In this document: positions 8,162-21,624 of the stretch, piece after piece
Layout of the letters: each line of letters opens with the position of its first letter
How positions within the stretch are numbered: position 1 is the stretch's first letter
Assembly: GCF_029945885.1 (NCBI RefSeq)
Contig: NZ_JAQSDK010000002.1
Span: 297,114-361,113 of the forward strand
Length of the DNA: 64,000 bases
From: Brevundimonas sp.
GTDB taxonomy: Bacteria > Pseudomonadota > Alphaproteobacteria > Caulobacterales > Caulobacteraceae
Direction: 5' to 3'
Translations under genes and position numbers: made by a program
The notes under the pieces: model-generated
Told to the model about the DNA's origin: nothing
Seen by the model: only the letters and a program-made list of their open reading frames with translations
The model's database searches: none

Positions 8162-9967
8162 ATGCGCCAGACATTCGACGAAACCACCGATCCGTCCTTC
8201 GGGGCCAAACACCTGCCGCTCGTCCGGGCGAAGATGGCCGAACAGGACCTCGACGGCCTGCTGGTCCCGCATGAGGACGAGCACCAGAACGAGTATCTGC
8301 CCCCCGCCAACGACCGGCTGGCCTGGGTCAGCGGCTTCACCGGCTCGGCCGGAGCCGGGGTGGTGATGACCGATCGCGCCGCCGTCTTCGCCGACGGTCG
8401 CTACACCGTTCAGGTCAAGGCCCAGGTCGATCCCGACCAGTTTGAAATCCTGTCGCTGGAGGACGGCGTCGCCGCCTGGCTGGCCCGCGCGCCGAAAGGG
8501 TCGGTGATCGGCTATGATCCGCGGCTGCACAGCCCCGACGCCCTGGCGTCGCTGAAGGCCGCCGCCGAAAAGGCCGGGGCCAGTCTGAAGCCGGTCGATC
8601 CCAACCCCATCGATGTCGCCTGGGCCGACCGCCCGGCCCAGCCGATGGCCCCGGTGGTCCCGCACGAGGACAGATATTCGGGCGAGAGCAGTGCCTCCAA
8701 GCGCGCCCGCATCGGCGCGGCCCTGACCGGGGCCGGGGCCGAGGCCACCGTCCTGACTGCCCCGACCTCGATCGCCTGGCTGTTCAATGTGCGCGGGGGT
8801 GACGTGATCCGTTCGCCGCTGCCGCTGGGTCAGGCCATCGTAAACGCGGACGGGACGGCGCAGCTGTTCCTCGACCCGCGCAAGGTCACCAATGAACTGC
8901 CCGGCTGGCTGGGCGACGATGTGACGCTGGGGACCGAAGACGCCCTGCCGGCGGCGCTGGACGCCCTGTCGGGGCGCAAGGTGATGATCGATCCGGCCCA
9001 GTCCTCGGCCTGGTATTTCGACCGGCTGGAGGCTGCGGGGGCGACGGTGGTGCGGGCCATGGACCCCTGCGCCGTGCCGCGTGCCGCCAAGAATCCGGTC
9101 GAGGTCGAGGGCAGTCGCCAGGCCCATATCCGCGACGGTGCCGCCCTGACCCGTTTCCTGCACTGGGTCGATACGGTGGCCCGCGAAACCCTGCCCAGCG
9201 AGCGTGAAATCGTCGAGGCGCTGGAAGGCTTCCGCGAAGAGACCGGCCAGCTGCAGGACCTGTCGTTCGACACCATCGCCGGGGCCGGTCCCAACGGGGC
9301 CCTGCCGCACTACAAGCCGGTGACCCGCACCATCCGCCATATCGAGAAGGGCTCGTTGCTGCTGGTTGACGGCGGTGGCCAGTATCTGGACGGCACCACC
9401 GACGTGACCCGCACCATGGCCATCGGTGAGCCGACCCAGGAACAGCGCGATCGCTACACCCGCGTGCTGAAGGGCCATATCGCCCTGGCCGTGGTGCGCT
9501 TCCCGGCCGGGACCACCGGCCACCAGCTGGACGCCCTGGCACGGCTGCCGATGTGGATGGCGGGCCTCGACTATGATCACGGCACCGGCCACGGCGTCGG
9601 CAGCTATCTGGGCGTCCACGAAGGCCCGCAGCGCATCTCCAAGGCCGCCAACAGCCAGCCGCTGCTGACCGGGATGATCCTGTCCAACGAACCCGGCTAC
9701 TACAAGGAAGGCCACTGGGGCATTCGCATCGAGACCCTGCAGGTCGTCACCCCGCCCGAGCCCATCCCGGGCGGTGAGCGGCCGATGCATGGCTTCCGCC
9801 AGCTGACCCTCGCCCCGCTGGACCGGCGGCTGATCGACGTCGATCTGCTGAGCCCGGCCGAACGCGCCTATGTCGACGCCTATCACGGCGAAATCCTCGC
9901 CACGGTCGGGCCGCTGCTGCCGGGCGCGGTGCAGGACTGGCTGAAAGTGCAGGCCGCGCCCCTCTAG
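8162..9967 (+). CDS. Aminopeptidase P-type Xaa-Pro peptidase (M24B)
   Basis: Metallopeptidase removing N-terminal residues before proline. The 601 residues correspond to the long, three-part form: two creatinase-like N-terminal domains (about 1-300) and a pita-bread catalytic domain. Metal ligands are visible in order: [16 protein letters not shown] (two Asp), HGTGHGVG (His), [17 protein letters not shown] (two Glu). A C-terminal M24 extension follows. I chose the ATG at 8162; the GTG at 8117 would translate through the palindrome. It has no signal peptide, so it is cytoplasmic. Confidence 0.93.
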   Translation: MRQTFDETTDPSFGAKHLPLVRAKMAEQDLDGLLVPHEDEHQNEYLPPANDRLAWVSGFTGSAGAGVVMTDRAAVFADGRYTVQVKAQVDPDQFEILSLEDGVAAWLARAPKGSVIGYDPRLHSPDALASLKAAAEKAGASLKPVDPNPIDVAWADRPAQPMAPVVPHEDRYSGESSASKRARIGAALTGAGAEATVLTAPTSIAWLFNVRGGDVIRSPLPLGQAIVNADGTAQLFLDPRKVTNELPGWLGDDVTLGTEDALPAALDALSGRKVMIDPAQSSAWYFDRLEAAGATVVRAMDPCAVPRAAKNPVEVEGSRQAHIRDGAALTRFLHWVDTVARETLPSEREIVEALEGFREETGQLQDLSFDTIAGAGPNGALPHYKPVTRTIRHIEKGSLLLVDGGGQYLDGTTDVTRTMAIGEPTQEQRDRYTRVLKGHIALAVVRFPAGTTGHQLDALARLPMWMAGLDYDHGTGHGVGSYLGVHEGPQRISKAANSQPLLTGMILSNEPGYYKEGHWGIRIETLQVVTPPEPIPGGERPMHGFRQLTLAPLDRRLIDVDLLSPAERAYVDAYHGEILATVGPLLPGAVQDWLKVQAAPL

Positions 9968-9996
9968 GGGCTTGCGGCGGGGCGGGCTGACACCGA

Positions 9997-10021
9997 CCTG
10001 TGGGGCTGGCCCCCACAGGAG
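9997..10021 (+). promoter_or_regulatory. Hairpin covering the ribosome binding site of the aldo/keto reductase gene
   Basis: CCTGTGGGG (9997-10005) pairs with CCCCACAGG (10011-10019), loop CTGGC. The right arm includes the first bases of the AGGAG ribosome site (10017-10021), which lies 7 bases before the ATG at 10029. A 9-bp GC-rich stem here could limit translation. Regulation is inferred; the base pairing is directly visible. Confidence 0.5.
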
Positions 10022-10028
10022 TTCGCCC

Positions 10029-11018
<990 letters not shown>

Positions 11019-11026
11019 TCTGTCTT

Positions 11027-11146
11027 CTCCCTGTCGCGAAGCGACGGGGAGGGGGACCGCGAAGCGGTGGAGGGGTAGCCTGCCCCTCCGTCATGGCGCG
11101 AAGCCGCGCCATGCCACCTCCCCATTCGCTTCGCGAACCGGGAGGA
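11027..11146. repeat. Composite intergenic palindromic repeat
   Basis: The 132-bp gap between two convergent genes is almost wholly made of nested palindromes: CTCCCTGTCGC/GCGACGGGGAG, ACCGC/GCGGT, GGAGGGG/CCCCTCC, ATGGCGCG/CGCGCCAT and TTCGC/GCGAA. The ends are themselves inverted (CTCCC at 11027, GGGAG at 11140-11144). This is the structure of REP/BIME-type elements. It may also protect or terminate the two converging transcripts, but no T-run is present. Confidence 0.75.
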
Positions 11147-11150
11147 GACG

Positions 11151-13523
<2,373 letters not shown>

Positions 13524-13651
13524 CTAGCACCCTGACGCCGGGGCGCGAGACCAGCACTCAGTCATCGGCAGCGATTGCGGTCATGACAGGAAGTTAATCT
13601 GACGCGGGTGCCCGGGCTCGCTAGCGTGACGGACGATCTTCCGGAGCCGTC

Positions 13652-14623
13652 ATGCGTCTGTCCCGCCTTTCCCGTCCGCTGGTGCCGTTCGCGGCCGCCG
13701 CCCTGTTGTCCGCCTGTTCGCTGATGGGCGGCACCGGGGAGGGGGCTCCGGCTTCGGTCGCGGCTCCGTCTGCCGACCAGGTCCAGTTGCTGGAGGACGT
13801 CCGCATCCTGTCGGCTGACGACATGGAGGGTCGCGACACCGGCGCGCCGGGGGGTGAGCGGGCCCGCGCCTATATCGTGTCGCGTCTGGAGGCCCTCGGT
13901 GTCGCCGCGCCCGGCATGGGCCGGCTGCAGCCGTTCGAGGCTCGGGGCCGCACGCGCGAGGGGATCAAGACCTTCAACGGCACCAACATCATCGGCCAGA
14001 TTCCCGGTACCCGGGTTGGCGGTCGCTATATCGTGGTCACCGCCCATTATGACCATGTCGGGGTCAATGACGGACAGGTCTTCAACGGGGCCGACGACAA
14101 TGCCTCGGGCGTCGCCACCATGCTGGCCCTGGCGGCCGAGCTGAAGCGGCGGCCCCCTGAACACAGTGTGTTGTTCGTGGCCCTCGACGGTGAGGAGCGC
14201 GGCCTGCTGGGGGCCACCCATTTCGTCGAGGCCCCGCCCGTGCCGCTGGAGTCGATCAGCCTGAACCTGAATTTCGACATGACCGCCCGGGCCGAGACCG
14301 ACGGCAAGCTGTGGGTCACAGGCACCTGGCAGAACCCGACCCTGCGGCCGGTTCTGGAACCGATTCCCGCCGACGGCGCGGTGGCCCTGGCCTTCGGCAA
14401 GGACACGCCGCAGGACACCGGCGAGGACAATTGGGTCGAGGCCTCGGACCATGCGGCCTTCTATCGCGCCGGCATCCCGTTCCTGTATCTCGGGGTCAAC
14501 TACCACCCCGACTATCACCGGCCCACGGACGACTTCGAGCGCATCACCCCCTCGGTTTTCATCAGCGCCACCGACCTGTCGATCGCCGCCTTCCATGCGC
14601 TGGATCACGCCCTGGATCGGTAA
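13652..14623 (+). CDS. M28-family metallopeptidase lipoprotein
   Basis: Zinc aminopeptidase-like protein of 323 residues exported and lipidated: signal peptide with lipobox LLSACS near residue 21. The M28 metal-binding set is visible: His and Asp in AHYDHVG and NGADDNASGVA, the Glu pair in ALDGEERGLLGA, and the final His in NYHPDYHRPTDDF, with WVEASDHAAFYRAGIPFLY between. It probably digests peptides in the periplasm or on the outer membrane. The start ATG has no strong ribosome site. It lies divergent from ligA, with about 160 bp between the starts. Confidence 0.9.
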   Translation: MRLSRLSRPLVPFAAAALLSACSLMGGTGEGAPASVAAPSADQVQLLEDVRILSADDMEGRDTGAPGGERARAYIVSRLEALGVAAPGMGRLQPFEARGRTREGIKTFNGTNIIGQIPGTRVGGRYIVVTAHYDHVGVNDGQVFNGADDNASGVATMLALAAELKRRPPEHSVLFVALDGEERGLLGATHFVEAPPVPLESISLNLNFDMTARAETDGKLWVTGTWQNPTLRPVLEPIPADGAVALAFGKDTPQDTGEDNWVEASDHAAFYRAGIPFLYLGVNYHPDYHRPTDDFERITPSVFISATDLSIAAFHALDHALDR

Positions 14624-14686
14624 TTGCCCTGTTGCACATGTGGCCATTCCGGTTCATCCGGGGGGCAGTGTGGCGGGGAAGTATCG

Positions 14687-15310
14687 ATGATGGCGACGAA
14701 GGGTCTGGACCTGCGAAAGGTTCAGTTGATTCGCAAGGCGGTTCTGCTGGTCGGGATTGTCGGCCTGCTGGGACTGGCGGCCGTAACCGGCTCGATCGGC
14801 GGCGACACCCTCGCGCACGAAGGGCTGGAAGCCTTCGGCCTGCTGTTGATCGTGGTCTGCATCGTCGGCCGGGCCTGGTGCTCCCTCTATATCGGCGGCC
14901 GCAAGAAGGCCGAGATCGTCGATCGCGGTCCCTATTCGATCAGCCGTAACCCCCTCTATGTCTTCAGTTTCATGGGGGCCTTCGGCATGGGTGCCCAGTC
15001 GGGCAGCGTCACCATCGCCGTCCTGTTTCTGGTGGTCACCTACCTTGTCTTCCGCGCGACGGTGATGCGGGAAGAGGCCTGGCTGGCCGGTGAATTCGGC
15101 GCGCCCTACAAGGCCTATATGGCGCGGACCCCGCGCTTCTGGCCCAATTTCTCGCGCTGGCAGGACGAGGCCACCCTCGAGATTCGCCCGACCTTCTTCC
15201 TGACCACCCTGCGGGACGGTGCGGTCATGCTGCTGGCCGTGCCCCTGTTCGAGTGGATCGAGAAGAGCCAGAGCGCCGGCTGGCTGGCGACCCTGATCCA
15301 CCTGCCCTGA
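14687..15310 (+). CDS. Isoprenylcysteine methyltransferase-like integral membrane protein
   Basis: A 207-residue membrane protein of the ICMT/PEMT-like group, which methylates small or lipid substrates using SAM. Four to five hydrophobic segments are visible, and the signature RGPYSISRNPLYVFSFMGAFG with a following REEAWLAGEFGAPYKAYMAR matches the family's conserved RhPxY and E-E motifs. The substrate is unknown. I chose the ATG at 14687, which follows GGGGAAG; there is a second ATG directly after it. It is followed 8 bases later by a lipoprotein gene, probably in one transcript. Confidence 0.8.
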   Translation: MMATKGLDLRKVQLIRKAVLLVGIVGLLGLAAVTGSIGGDTLAHEGLEAFGLLLIVVCIVGRAWCSLYIGGRKKAEIVDRGPYSISRNPLYVFSFMGAFGMGAQSGSVTIAVLFLVVTYLVFRATVMREEAWLAGEFGAPYKAYMARTPRFWPNFSRWQDEATLEIRPTFFLTTLRDGAVMLLAVPLFEWIEKSQSAGWLATLIHLP

Positions 15311-15318
15311 GCTGAACG

Positions 15319-15840
15319 ATGCCTCCGATCCGGTCCTTTGCAGTCGTCGGGGTTGTGCTGCTGGCGGCGGTCGCCGGCTGTGACCGGCCGGTCGAGCGGC
15401 CAGGGGAGCCGGTGGCCTCCGCCTCCTTCAGCCACGACATCCGTGCGGACCAGTCCGGCTATTACCAGCCGCTGACCCCGGTCCGGTCCGGCGACTGGAC
15501 CCTGAGTCATCTGTTCATAGGCCAGGACGTGGCCTTCGTCGCCTGGGAGGGTGGCGAGCGAATCGGCGGGCTGGCCCCGGTCACACTGGAATTCGAGGAC
15601 AGGGACGGGACCCGGGTTCGGGTCGTTCCCGCCCGCTATACGGTTACCGACAGCCGGGTCAGTTTCGCGGGTCGATCGCCGGACCTGGGTGAGGTCGCCT
15701 TCGACGGCCGTCTCGACCCCGAGGCCCTGGCCACCGCCCGACGCAATCTCGGCGACCAGGGCGCGGTCGTGACCGGCACCCTGAAGATCGGCGGCCGGAC
15801 CATCAGCGGGGTTCGCTTCCGCTGGTGGGCGGGGGACTGA
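15319..15840 (+). CDS. Lipoprotein of unknown function
   Basis: A 173-residue exported protein; the signal peptide ends in lipobox AAVAGC (Cys21). The mature part has no domain I can name. It includes GDWTLSHLFIGQDVAFVAWEG and repeated short strand-like segments and ends in SGVRFRWWAGD, consistent with a small beta-rich periplasmic protein. It follows the ICMT-like gene by 8 bases. The stop codon lies inside a candidate terminator stem. Confidence 0.72.
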   Translation: MPPIRSFAVVGVVLLAAVAGCDRPVERPGEPVASASFSHDIRADQSGYYQPLTPVRSGDWTLSHLFIGQDVAFVAWEGGERIGGLAPVTLEFEDRDGTRVRVVPARYTVTDSRVSFAGRSPDLGEVAFDGRLDPEALATARRNLGDQGAVVTGTLKIGGRTISGVRFRWWAGD

Positions 15841-15854
15841 GCCCCCGCCGTTTT
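15828..15854 (+). terminator. Candidate intrinsic terminator
   Basis: GGCGGGGG (15828-15835) pairs with CCCCCGCC (15842-15849) across the loop that contains the lipoprotein stop codon, and is followed by GTTTTC. The T-run is short, so termination strength is uncertain. It would separate the plus-strand lipoprotein unit from the convergent cyclophilin gene. Confidence 0.5.
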
Positions 15855-15858
15855 CAGA

Positions 15859-16308
15859 TCAGCTGACCGTCGCCTTGACGATCTTGCCCGGCGCGCGGGG
15901 CGGCTCGCCCTTGGGCAGGGCGTCGACGTGATCCATGCCTTCGATGACCTCGCCCCAGACGGTGTACTGGCCGTCGAGGAAGGAGGCGTCGTCCAGGCAG
16001 ATGAAGAACTGGCTGTTGGCGCTGTTGGGATCGGAGGTCCGGGCCATCGAGCAGACGCCGCGGGCATGCTTCTCTTTCGAGAACTCGGCCTTCAGGTTCG
16101 GCTTGCTGGAACCCGAGGTGCCGGTGCCGGTCGGATCGCCGCCCTGGGCCATGAAGCCCGGGATCACGCGGTGGAAGACGACGCCGTCATAAAAGCCTTC
16201 CTGGGCCAGCTCGGAAATGCGCGCGACATGGCCGGGGGCCAGGTCGGGGCGCAGTTTGATGACCACGCCACCAGTGTCGAGAGTCAGGGTCAGGGTTTGA
16301 TCGGCCAT
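15859..16308 (-). CDS. Cyclophilin-type peptidyl-prolyl cis-trans isomerase
   Basis: A 149-residue single-domain cyclophilin. The catalytic signature is clear: FHRVIPGFMAQGGDPTGTG, with ARTSDPNSANSQFFICLDD and FLDGQYTVWGEVIEGMD forming the rest of the binding face. No signal peptide is present, so it acts in the cytoplasm like PpiB. I chose the ATG at 16308 with GGAG 7 bases before it; a much longer frame upstream is antisense to rlmE. Divergent from rlmE, with 66 bp between the starts. Confidence 0.93.
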   Translation of the reverse strand: MADQTLTLTLDTGGVVIKLRPDLAPGHVARISELAQEGFYDGVVFHRVIPGFMAQGGDPTGTGTSGSSKPNLKAEFSKEKHARGVCSMARTSDPNSANSQFFICLDDASFLDGQYTVWGEVIEGMDHVDALPKGEPPRAPGKIVKATVS

Positions 16309-16374
16309 CGGCACGCTCCATTTGATTATGCGCGGGACATAGCCCGCAAACGTCGTGGGGGCTATGTGGGAACG

Positions 16375-17097
16375 ATGAGTGAAGACGAAAAGCCCGCCGA
16401 CAAGCCGCCCGAACGCCGCCGCATGGTGAAATTGCCTACGGGCGGGACCGCGGCCGGTCGCAGCATGGGCACGAAAATGAAGACGGCCGACGACAAGTCG
16501 ATGTCGAGCCAGCAATGGATCAAGCGTCAGCTGTCGGACAAATGGTCTGTGCGCGCCCGGGCCGAGGGCTACCGCAGCCGCGCGGCCTTCAAGCTGATCG
16601 GGATCGATGACCGCTTCAAACTGATCCGCAAGGGCAGCCGGGTCATCGACCTGGGCGCGGCCCCCGGCGGCTGGGTCCAGGTGGCCCTGGCGCGCGGCGC
16701 GGCGGCCGTGGTCGGCGTCGACCTGCTGATGATCGAGCCGATTCCCGGGGCGATCCTGCTGCAGGCCGACTTCACCCATCCGGGTGTGGACGAGGAGATG
16801 ATCGAACTGCTGGGCGGCGCGCCCGACCTGGTGCTGTCCGACATGGCCCACAATACCGTCGGCCACCGCCAGACCGATCACCTGAAGATCATCGCCCTGA
16901 TCGAGATCGCCGCCGATTTCGCCATTCGCACCCTGAAGCCCGGCGGGCATTTCGTGACCAAGAATTTCCAGGGCGGTGACGGCGGCGGGGTGCTGGCCCG
17001 GCTGCGCGAGGAGTTCGAGACGGTCAAATACGTCAAGCCCGAAGCGAGTCGGAAGGACAGTGCCGAGGTCTTCCTGGTGGCGATGAACAAGCGCTAG
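16375..17097 (+). CDS. rlmE: 23S rRNA (uridine-2'-O)-methyltransferase
   Basis: RlmE/FtsJ/RrmJ methylates the 2'-OH of U2552 (E. coli numbering) in 23S rRNA late in 50S assembly. 240 residues: about 50 of these are an N-terminal extension of charged character, followed by the conserved core with YRSRAAFKLIGID, SAM motif IDLGAAPGGWVQVA and the K-D-K-E tetrad, visible as Lys in RAAFKL, Asp in LVLSDMAHN, Lys in FVTKNFQGG and Glu near the C-terminus. The last codon overlaps the convergent DUF2061 gene: the two TAG stops share CTAG at 17094-17097. Confidence 0.94.
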   Translation: MSEDEKPADKPPERRRMVKLPTGGTAAGRSMGTKMKTADDKSMSSQQWIKRQLSDKWSVRARAEGYRSRAAFKLIGIDDRFKLIRKGSRVIDLGAAPGGWVQVALARGAAAVVGVDLLMIEPIPGAILLQADFTHPGVDEEMIELLGGAPDLVLSDMAHNTVGHRQTDHLKIIALIEIAADFAIRTLKPGGHFVTKNFQGGDGGGVLARLREEFETVKYVKPEASRKDSAEVFLVAMNKR

Positions 17098-17654
17098 GCG
17101 GCGCTGGAGAGGTCCGGTGTCCCGTGCGAGGACCGGCCCCGGCGCGCCTCGATCCGCGACCATATCCGGTCATGCAGGGTGAAGAAGACGGTCTGCACCA
17201 GCGGCTCGATGGTGCCGATGGCGAGGGCGATGCGCCAGTCGCGGGTCAGGGCGAAGGCCACGGTGACGGCGACCATGAAATGCATCAGCCCATAGGTCAC
17301 CGTCTTTAGGGCCACCTGTTTCAGCGTGCGGGGCAGGGCGTGGCTGTGGCCGGCGTGGCCGTGGGCCCGAACCTGTTCCTGCGGGGCCATCAGCGCCAGA
17401 CGGGCGGTAAAGGCCTCGGACGCCTCTTCCAGCCGCGACAGCTGCCGCCGGCGCTCGATCCGGTGCCAGACCCGGTCGTGGACCGAATAGGCGATGGTCT
17501 GGAAAAACGGCTCGACCACCCCGACCGCCAGGGCCAGACGCCAGTCGCGCGTGATGGCCAGGGCCACCAGCACGGCGACCACCAGATGCATCACGCCATA
17601 GCTCGCGATCTTGAGCGCGAGACGGCGGGCAGTGGTGATTATTATGCGAACCAT
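17094..17654 (-). CDS. Tandem DUF2061 membrane protein
   Basis: A 186-residue membrane protein made of two copies of the DUF2061 unit. Compare KIASYGVMHLVVAVLVALAI near the N-terminus with KTVTYGLMHFMVAVTVAFAL in the second half; each is followed by TRDWR-ALA-G--EP--QT and by HDR-W-RIE-RR. Each unit has two hydrophobic segments. Function unknown. The linker contains a His-rich GHAGHSHAL. The start is uncertain: I use the ATG at 17654, but one at 17696 would add 14 residues. Confidence 0.82.
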   Translation of the reverse strand: MVRIIITTARRLALKIASYGVMHLVVAVLVALAITRDWRLALAVGVVEPFFQTIAYSVHDRVWHRIERRRQLSRLEEASEAFTARLALMAPQEQVRAHGHAGHSHALPRTLKQVALKTVTYGLMHFMVAVTVAFALTRDWRIALAIGTIEPLVQTVFFTLHDRIWSRIEARRGRSSHGTPDLSSAA

Positions 17655-17706
17655 TCTTAACTGGATGTGGGGGCGCGACCGCACGGCGCAAGCCATCGAC
17701 CGCTAA

Positions 17707-19245
<1,539 letters not shown>

Positions 19246-19249
19246 GAGC

Positions 19250-19657
19250 ATGACCATGCAGATGACGCCCGAATTCATGACCCTAGCCGGGGTGCTGATC
19301 CTGGCCCTGGTGCAGATCCTGCTGGCCGCCTCGGCGCGCACGGCCGAACTGGGGCTGAAATGGAATGCCGGACCCCGCGACAGCGAAACGCCGGCTCCCG
19401 GCAAGCTGGCCGGGCGTCTGCTGCGGGCCCAGGCCAATCTGTTCGAAACCCTGCCGATCTTCATCGCCGCCATCCTTATGGCGCAGATGACGGCCAGGGA
19501 CGGGACCGGCCTGACCCTGATCGGCAGCCATCTCTATCTGTTGGGCCGTCTGCTCTATCTGCCGCTCTACGCCCTCGGCGTCGCCTATATCCGCAGCCTG
19601 GCCTGGATCGCCTCCCTGGTCGGCCTGGTGATGCTCATCGCCGCCCTCTTTGTTTGA
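19250..19657 (+). CDS. MAPEG family membrane protein
   Basis: A 135-residue integral membrane protein with four hydrophobic segments. The family signature is visible as GPRDSETPAPGKLAGRLLRAQANLFETLPIF, given here as GKLAGRLLRAQANLFETLP. MAPEG proteins include glutathione-dependent membrane enzymes; in bacteria most have no known substrate. It starts 5 bases after guaB and ends 10 bases before rsmB, so it is probably in the same transcript. Confidence 0.85.
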   Translation: MTMQMTPEFMTLAGVLILALVQILLAASARTAELGLKWNAGPRDSETPAPGKLAGRLLRAQANLFETLPIFIAAILMAQMTARDGTGLTLIGSHLYLLGRLLYLPLYALGVAYIRSLAWIASLVGLVMLIAALFV

Positions 19658-19666
19658 AAGCCTGAT

Positions 19667-20968
19667 TTGACCCCCGCCGCACGCCTCACCGCCGCCGCCT
19701 CCGTTCTCGACAGCATCGCCCAGGGCCGCTCACCGGCCGAGGTCGTGCTCAAGGCCTGGGGGCAGGCCAACCGCTATGCCGGGTCGGGCGACCGCCGGGC
19801 TGTGGCCGAGCGGGTCTATGACGTGCTGCGCAGCCGCGCGCGGATGGTCTGGACCATGGGCGGGCGCGAGGACGGCCGGGCGCTGGTGATTGCCTCCCTG
19901 TCGGTGCTGGATGGCCTGACCCTGGAAGAGATCGAGGCCCTGCACAGTGGCGACGGCTATGGCCCGCGCCCGCTGTCGAAACAGGAACGCGCCCGCCTGG
20001 CGGCCGTGCCCGGCGACATGCCCGAGGGGGTCGCCGCCGGTGTGCCCGAGTTCGTGGTCGAGGACTTCAAGATCACCTTTGGCGATCGCTGGTTCGAGGA
20101 GGCGAACGCCCTGATGGACCGCGCGCCCGTCGACCTGCGCGTCAACGGGGCCCTGACCACGGTCGAGGCCGTGATCGCCGAACTGCGCGACGCCGGCCTG
20201 CAGCCGACCCGCACCCCCTGGTCGACCTGGGGCCTGCGCCTGTCGTCGGATCCGGCACCGAACGTTCTGGCCCTGGATGCCTTCCAGTCGGGTCGGGTCG
20301 AAATCCAGGATGAAGGCAGCCAGTTGGTCTGCTGGCTGGCCGGGGCCGCGCCCGGACTGACCGTGGTCGACTATTGCGCCGGTGGCGGCGGCAAGACCGT
20401 CGGTCTGGCCCAGACCATGGGCGGGCAGGGCAATCTGATCGGCTGTGACGTGGTGCAGAAGCGGCTGGACAACATCCGTCCGCGCCTGGCCCGGGCCGGG
20501 GTCGAGGCCGACCTGCGCCTGCTGGGTCAGAACGGCGGCGGGGTCGAGGACCTGAACGGCAAGGCCAATCTGGTCTTCGTCGACGCCCCCTGCAGCGGCA
20601 CCGGGACCTGGCGCCGCCGTCCCGAGGACGCCTGGCGGATGAAGGTCGAGGAGGTCGAGCGCATGAACGCCCTTCAGACCCGCATCCTGGCCCAGGCCGT
20701 GCGTCTGGTGCGGCCCGGCGGCCGTCTGGCCTATGTCACCTGTTCGATGCTGCGCGGCGAGAACGAGGCCACGATGGACGGCTTCGAGGAAGATCACCCC
20801 GGCTTCCGTCCGGTGCCGATCGCCCGTCTGCTCGACGCGCCCGGCCTGACTCCGGCCGGCCGCGCCCGCCTGGCCGAACTCTCTGACGGCGGCAACCGCC
20901 TGCGCCTGTCGCCGGCCTCGACCGGGACCGACGGCTTCTTCTTCGCCCTGTTCGAGCGCCAGAGGTGA
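19667..20968 (+). CDS. rsmB: 16S rRNA (cytosine-C5)-methyltransferase, RsmB type
   Basis: SAM-dependent m5C RNA methyltransferase of 433 residues. The N-terminal region (about 1-130) looks like the NusB-like helical domain in reduced form; the C-terminal catalytic domain has VVDYCAGGGGKTVGLA (SAM motif I), DAPCSGTGTWRRRPEDAW (motif IV Cys) and YVTCSMLRGENE (motif VI catalytic Cys). The family also contains other m5C enzymes, so the exact target is inferred. It starts with TTG at 19667, because no ATG or GTG fits the N-terminus. The nucleosidase gene overlaps its stop (GTGA). Confidence 0.88.
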   Translation: MTPAARLTAAASVLDSIAQGRSPAEVVLKAWGQANRYAGSGDRRAVAERVYDVLRSRARMVWTMGGREDGRALVIASLSVLDGLTLEEIEALHSGDGYGPRPLSKQERARLAAVPGDMPEGVAAGVPEFVVEDFKITFGDRWFEEANALMDRAPVDLRVNGALTTVEAVIAELRDAGLQPTRTPWSTWGLRLSSDPAPNVLALDAFQSGRVEIQDEGSQLVCWLAGAAPGLTVVDYCAGGGGKTVGLAQTMGGQGNLIGCDVVQKRLDNIRPRLARAGVEADLRLLGQNGGGVEDLNGKANLVFVDAPCSGTGTWRRRPEDAWRMKVEEVERMNALQTRILAQAVRLVRPGGRLAYVTCSMLRGENEATMDGFEEDHPGFRPVPIARLLDAPGLTPAGRARLAELSDGGNRLRLSPASTGTDGFFFALFERQR

Positions 20969-21624
20969 CCCCGGACTGGAGCCTCACCCGCTTCGGTCCG
21001 CTGACGGCCCTGTGTGTCATGGCTGCCGCGCCCGAATACGGCCCGGCGCTGCAGGCCCGCATCCAGCCCCTGATCACCGGCGTCGGCCCGATTGAGGCGG
21101 CCGCGGCGACGGCCCATGCCCTGGCCGGACTGGCGGTGGCCGGAACCCTGCCTGACATCATCGTCTCGCTGGGATCGGCCGGGTCGCGCACCCTCGACCA
21201 CGCCCGGGTCTATCGCATCAGCCAGGTCAGCTATCGCGACATGGACGCCAGCCCCCTGGGCTTTCCGAAGGGCGAGACGCCCTATCCGCGATTGCCCGCC
21301 ATCCTGCCTCTGGCCGAAGGGCCGGCCGCCCTGGCCTCCGTCCGCCTGTCCAGCGGCGGCGGGGTCGTCTCCGGCCTCGCCTATGACGGCATCGACGCCG
21401 ACATGGTCGACATGGAGACCTTCGCCGTGGTCCGCGCCGCCGCCCGTTTCTGCCTGCCGGTGATCGGTCTGCGCGGTGTCAGTGACGGGCGCACCGACCT
21501 GTCCGCCCTTGAACACTGGACCGACGCCCTGGCCGAGATCGACCAGCGACTGGCCGAGGCCCTCGACCTGCTGCCCGACCATTTCTCCCTGACCTCGCCG
21601 ATCCTGCAGACGGAGCCCGCATGA
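20965..21624 (+). CDS. MTA/SAH nucleosidase-like phosphorylase
   Basis: A 219-residue protein of the nucleoside phosphorylase/5'-methylthioadenosine-S-adenosylhomocysteine nucleosidase family. Visible signatures: [18 protein letters not shown] near the N-terminus, VSLGSAGS, and the substrate-binding [18 protein letters not shown] with GLRGVSDG after it. SAH hydrolysis would recycle the by-product of SAM enzymes such as the neighbouring RsmB, but this link is inferred. The GTG start overlaps the rsmB stop, and the stop overlaps the guaA start (ATGA), so it is translationally coupled on both sides. Confidence 0.82.
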   Translation: MTPDWSLTRFGPLTALCVMAAAPEYGPALQARIQPLITGVGPIEAAAATAHALAGLAVAGTLPDIIVSLGSAGSRTLDHARVYRISQVSYRDMDASPLGFPKGETPYPRLPAILPLAEGPAALASVRLSSGGGVVSGLAYDGIDADMVDMETFAVVRAAARFCLPVIGLRGVSDGRTDLSALEHWTDALAEIDQRLAEALDLLPDHFSLTSPILQTEPA

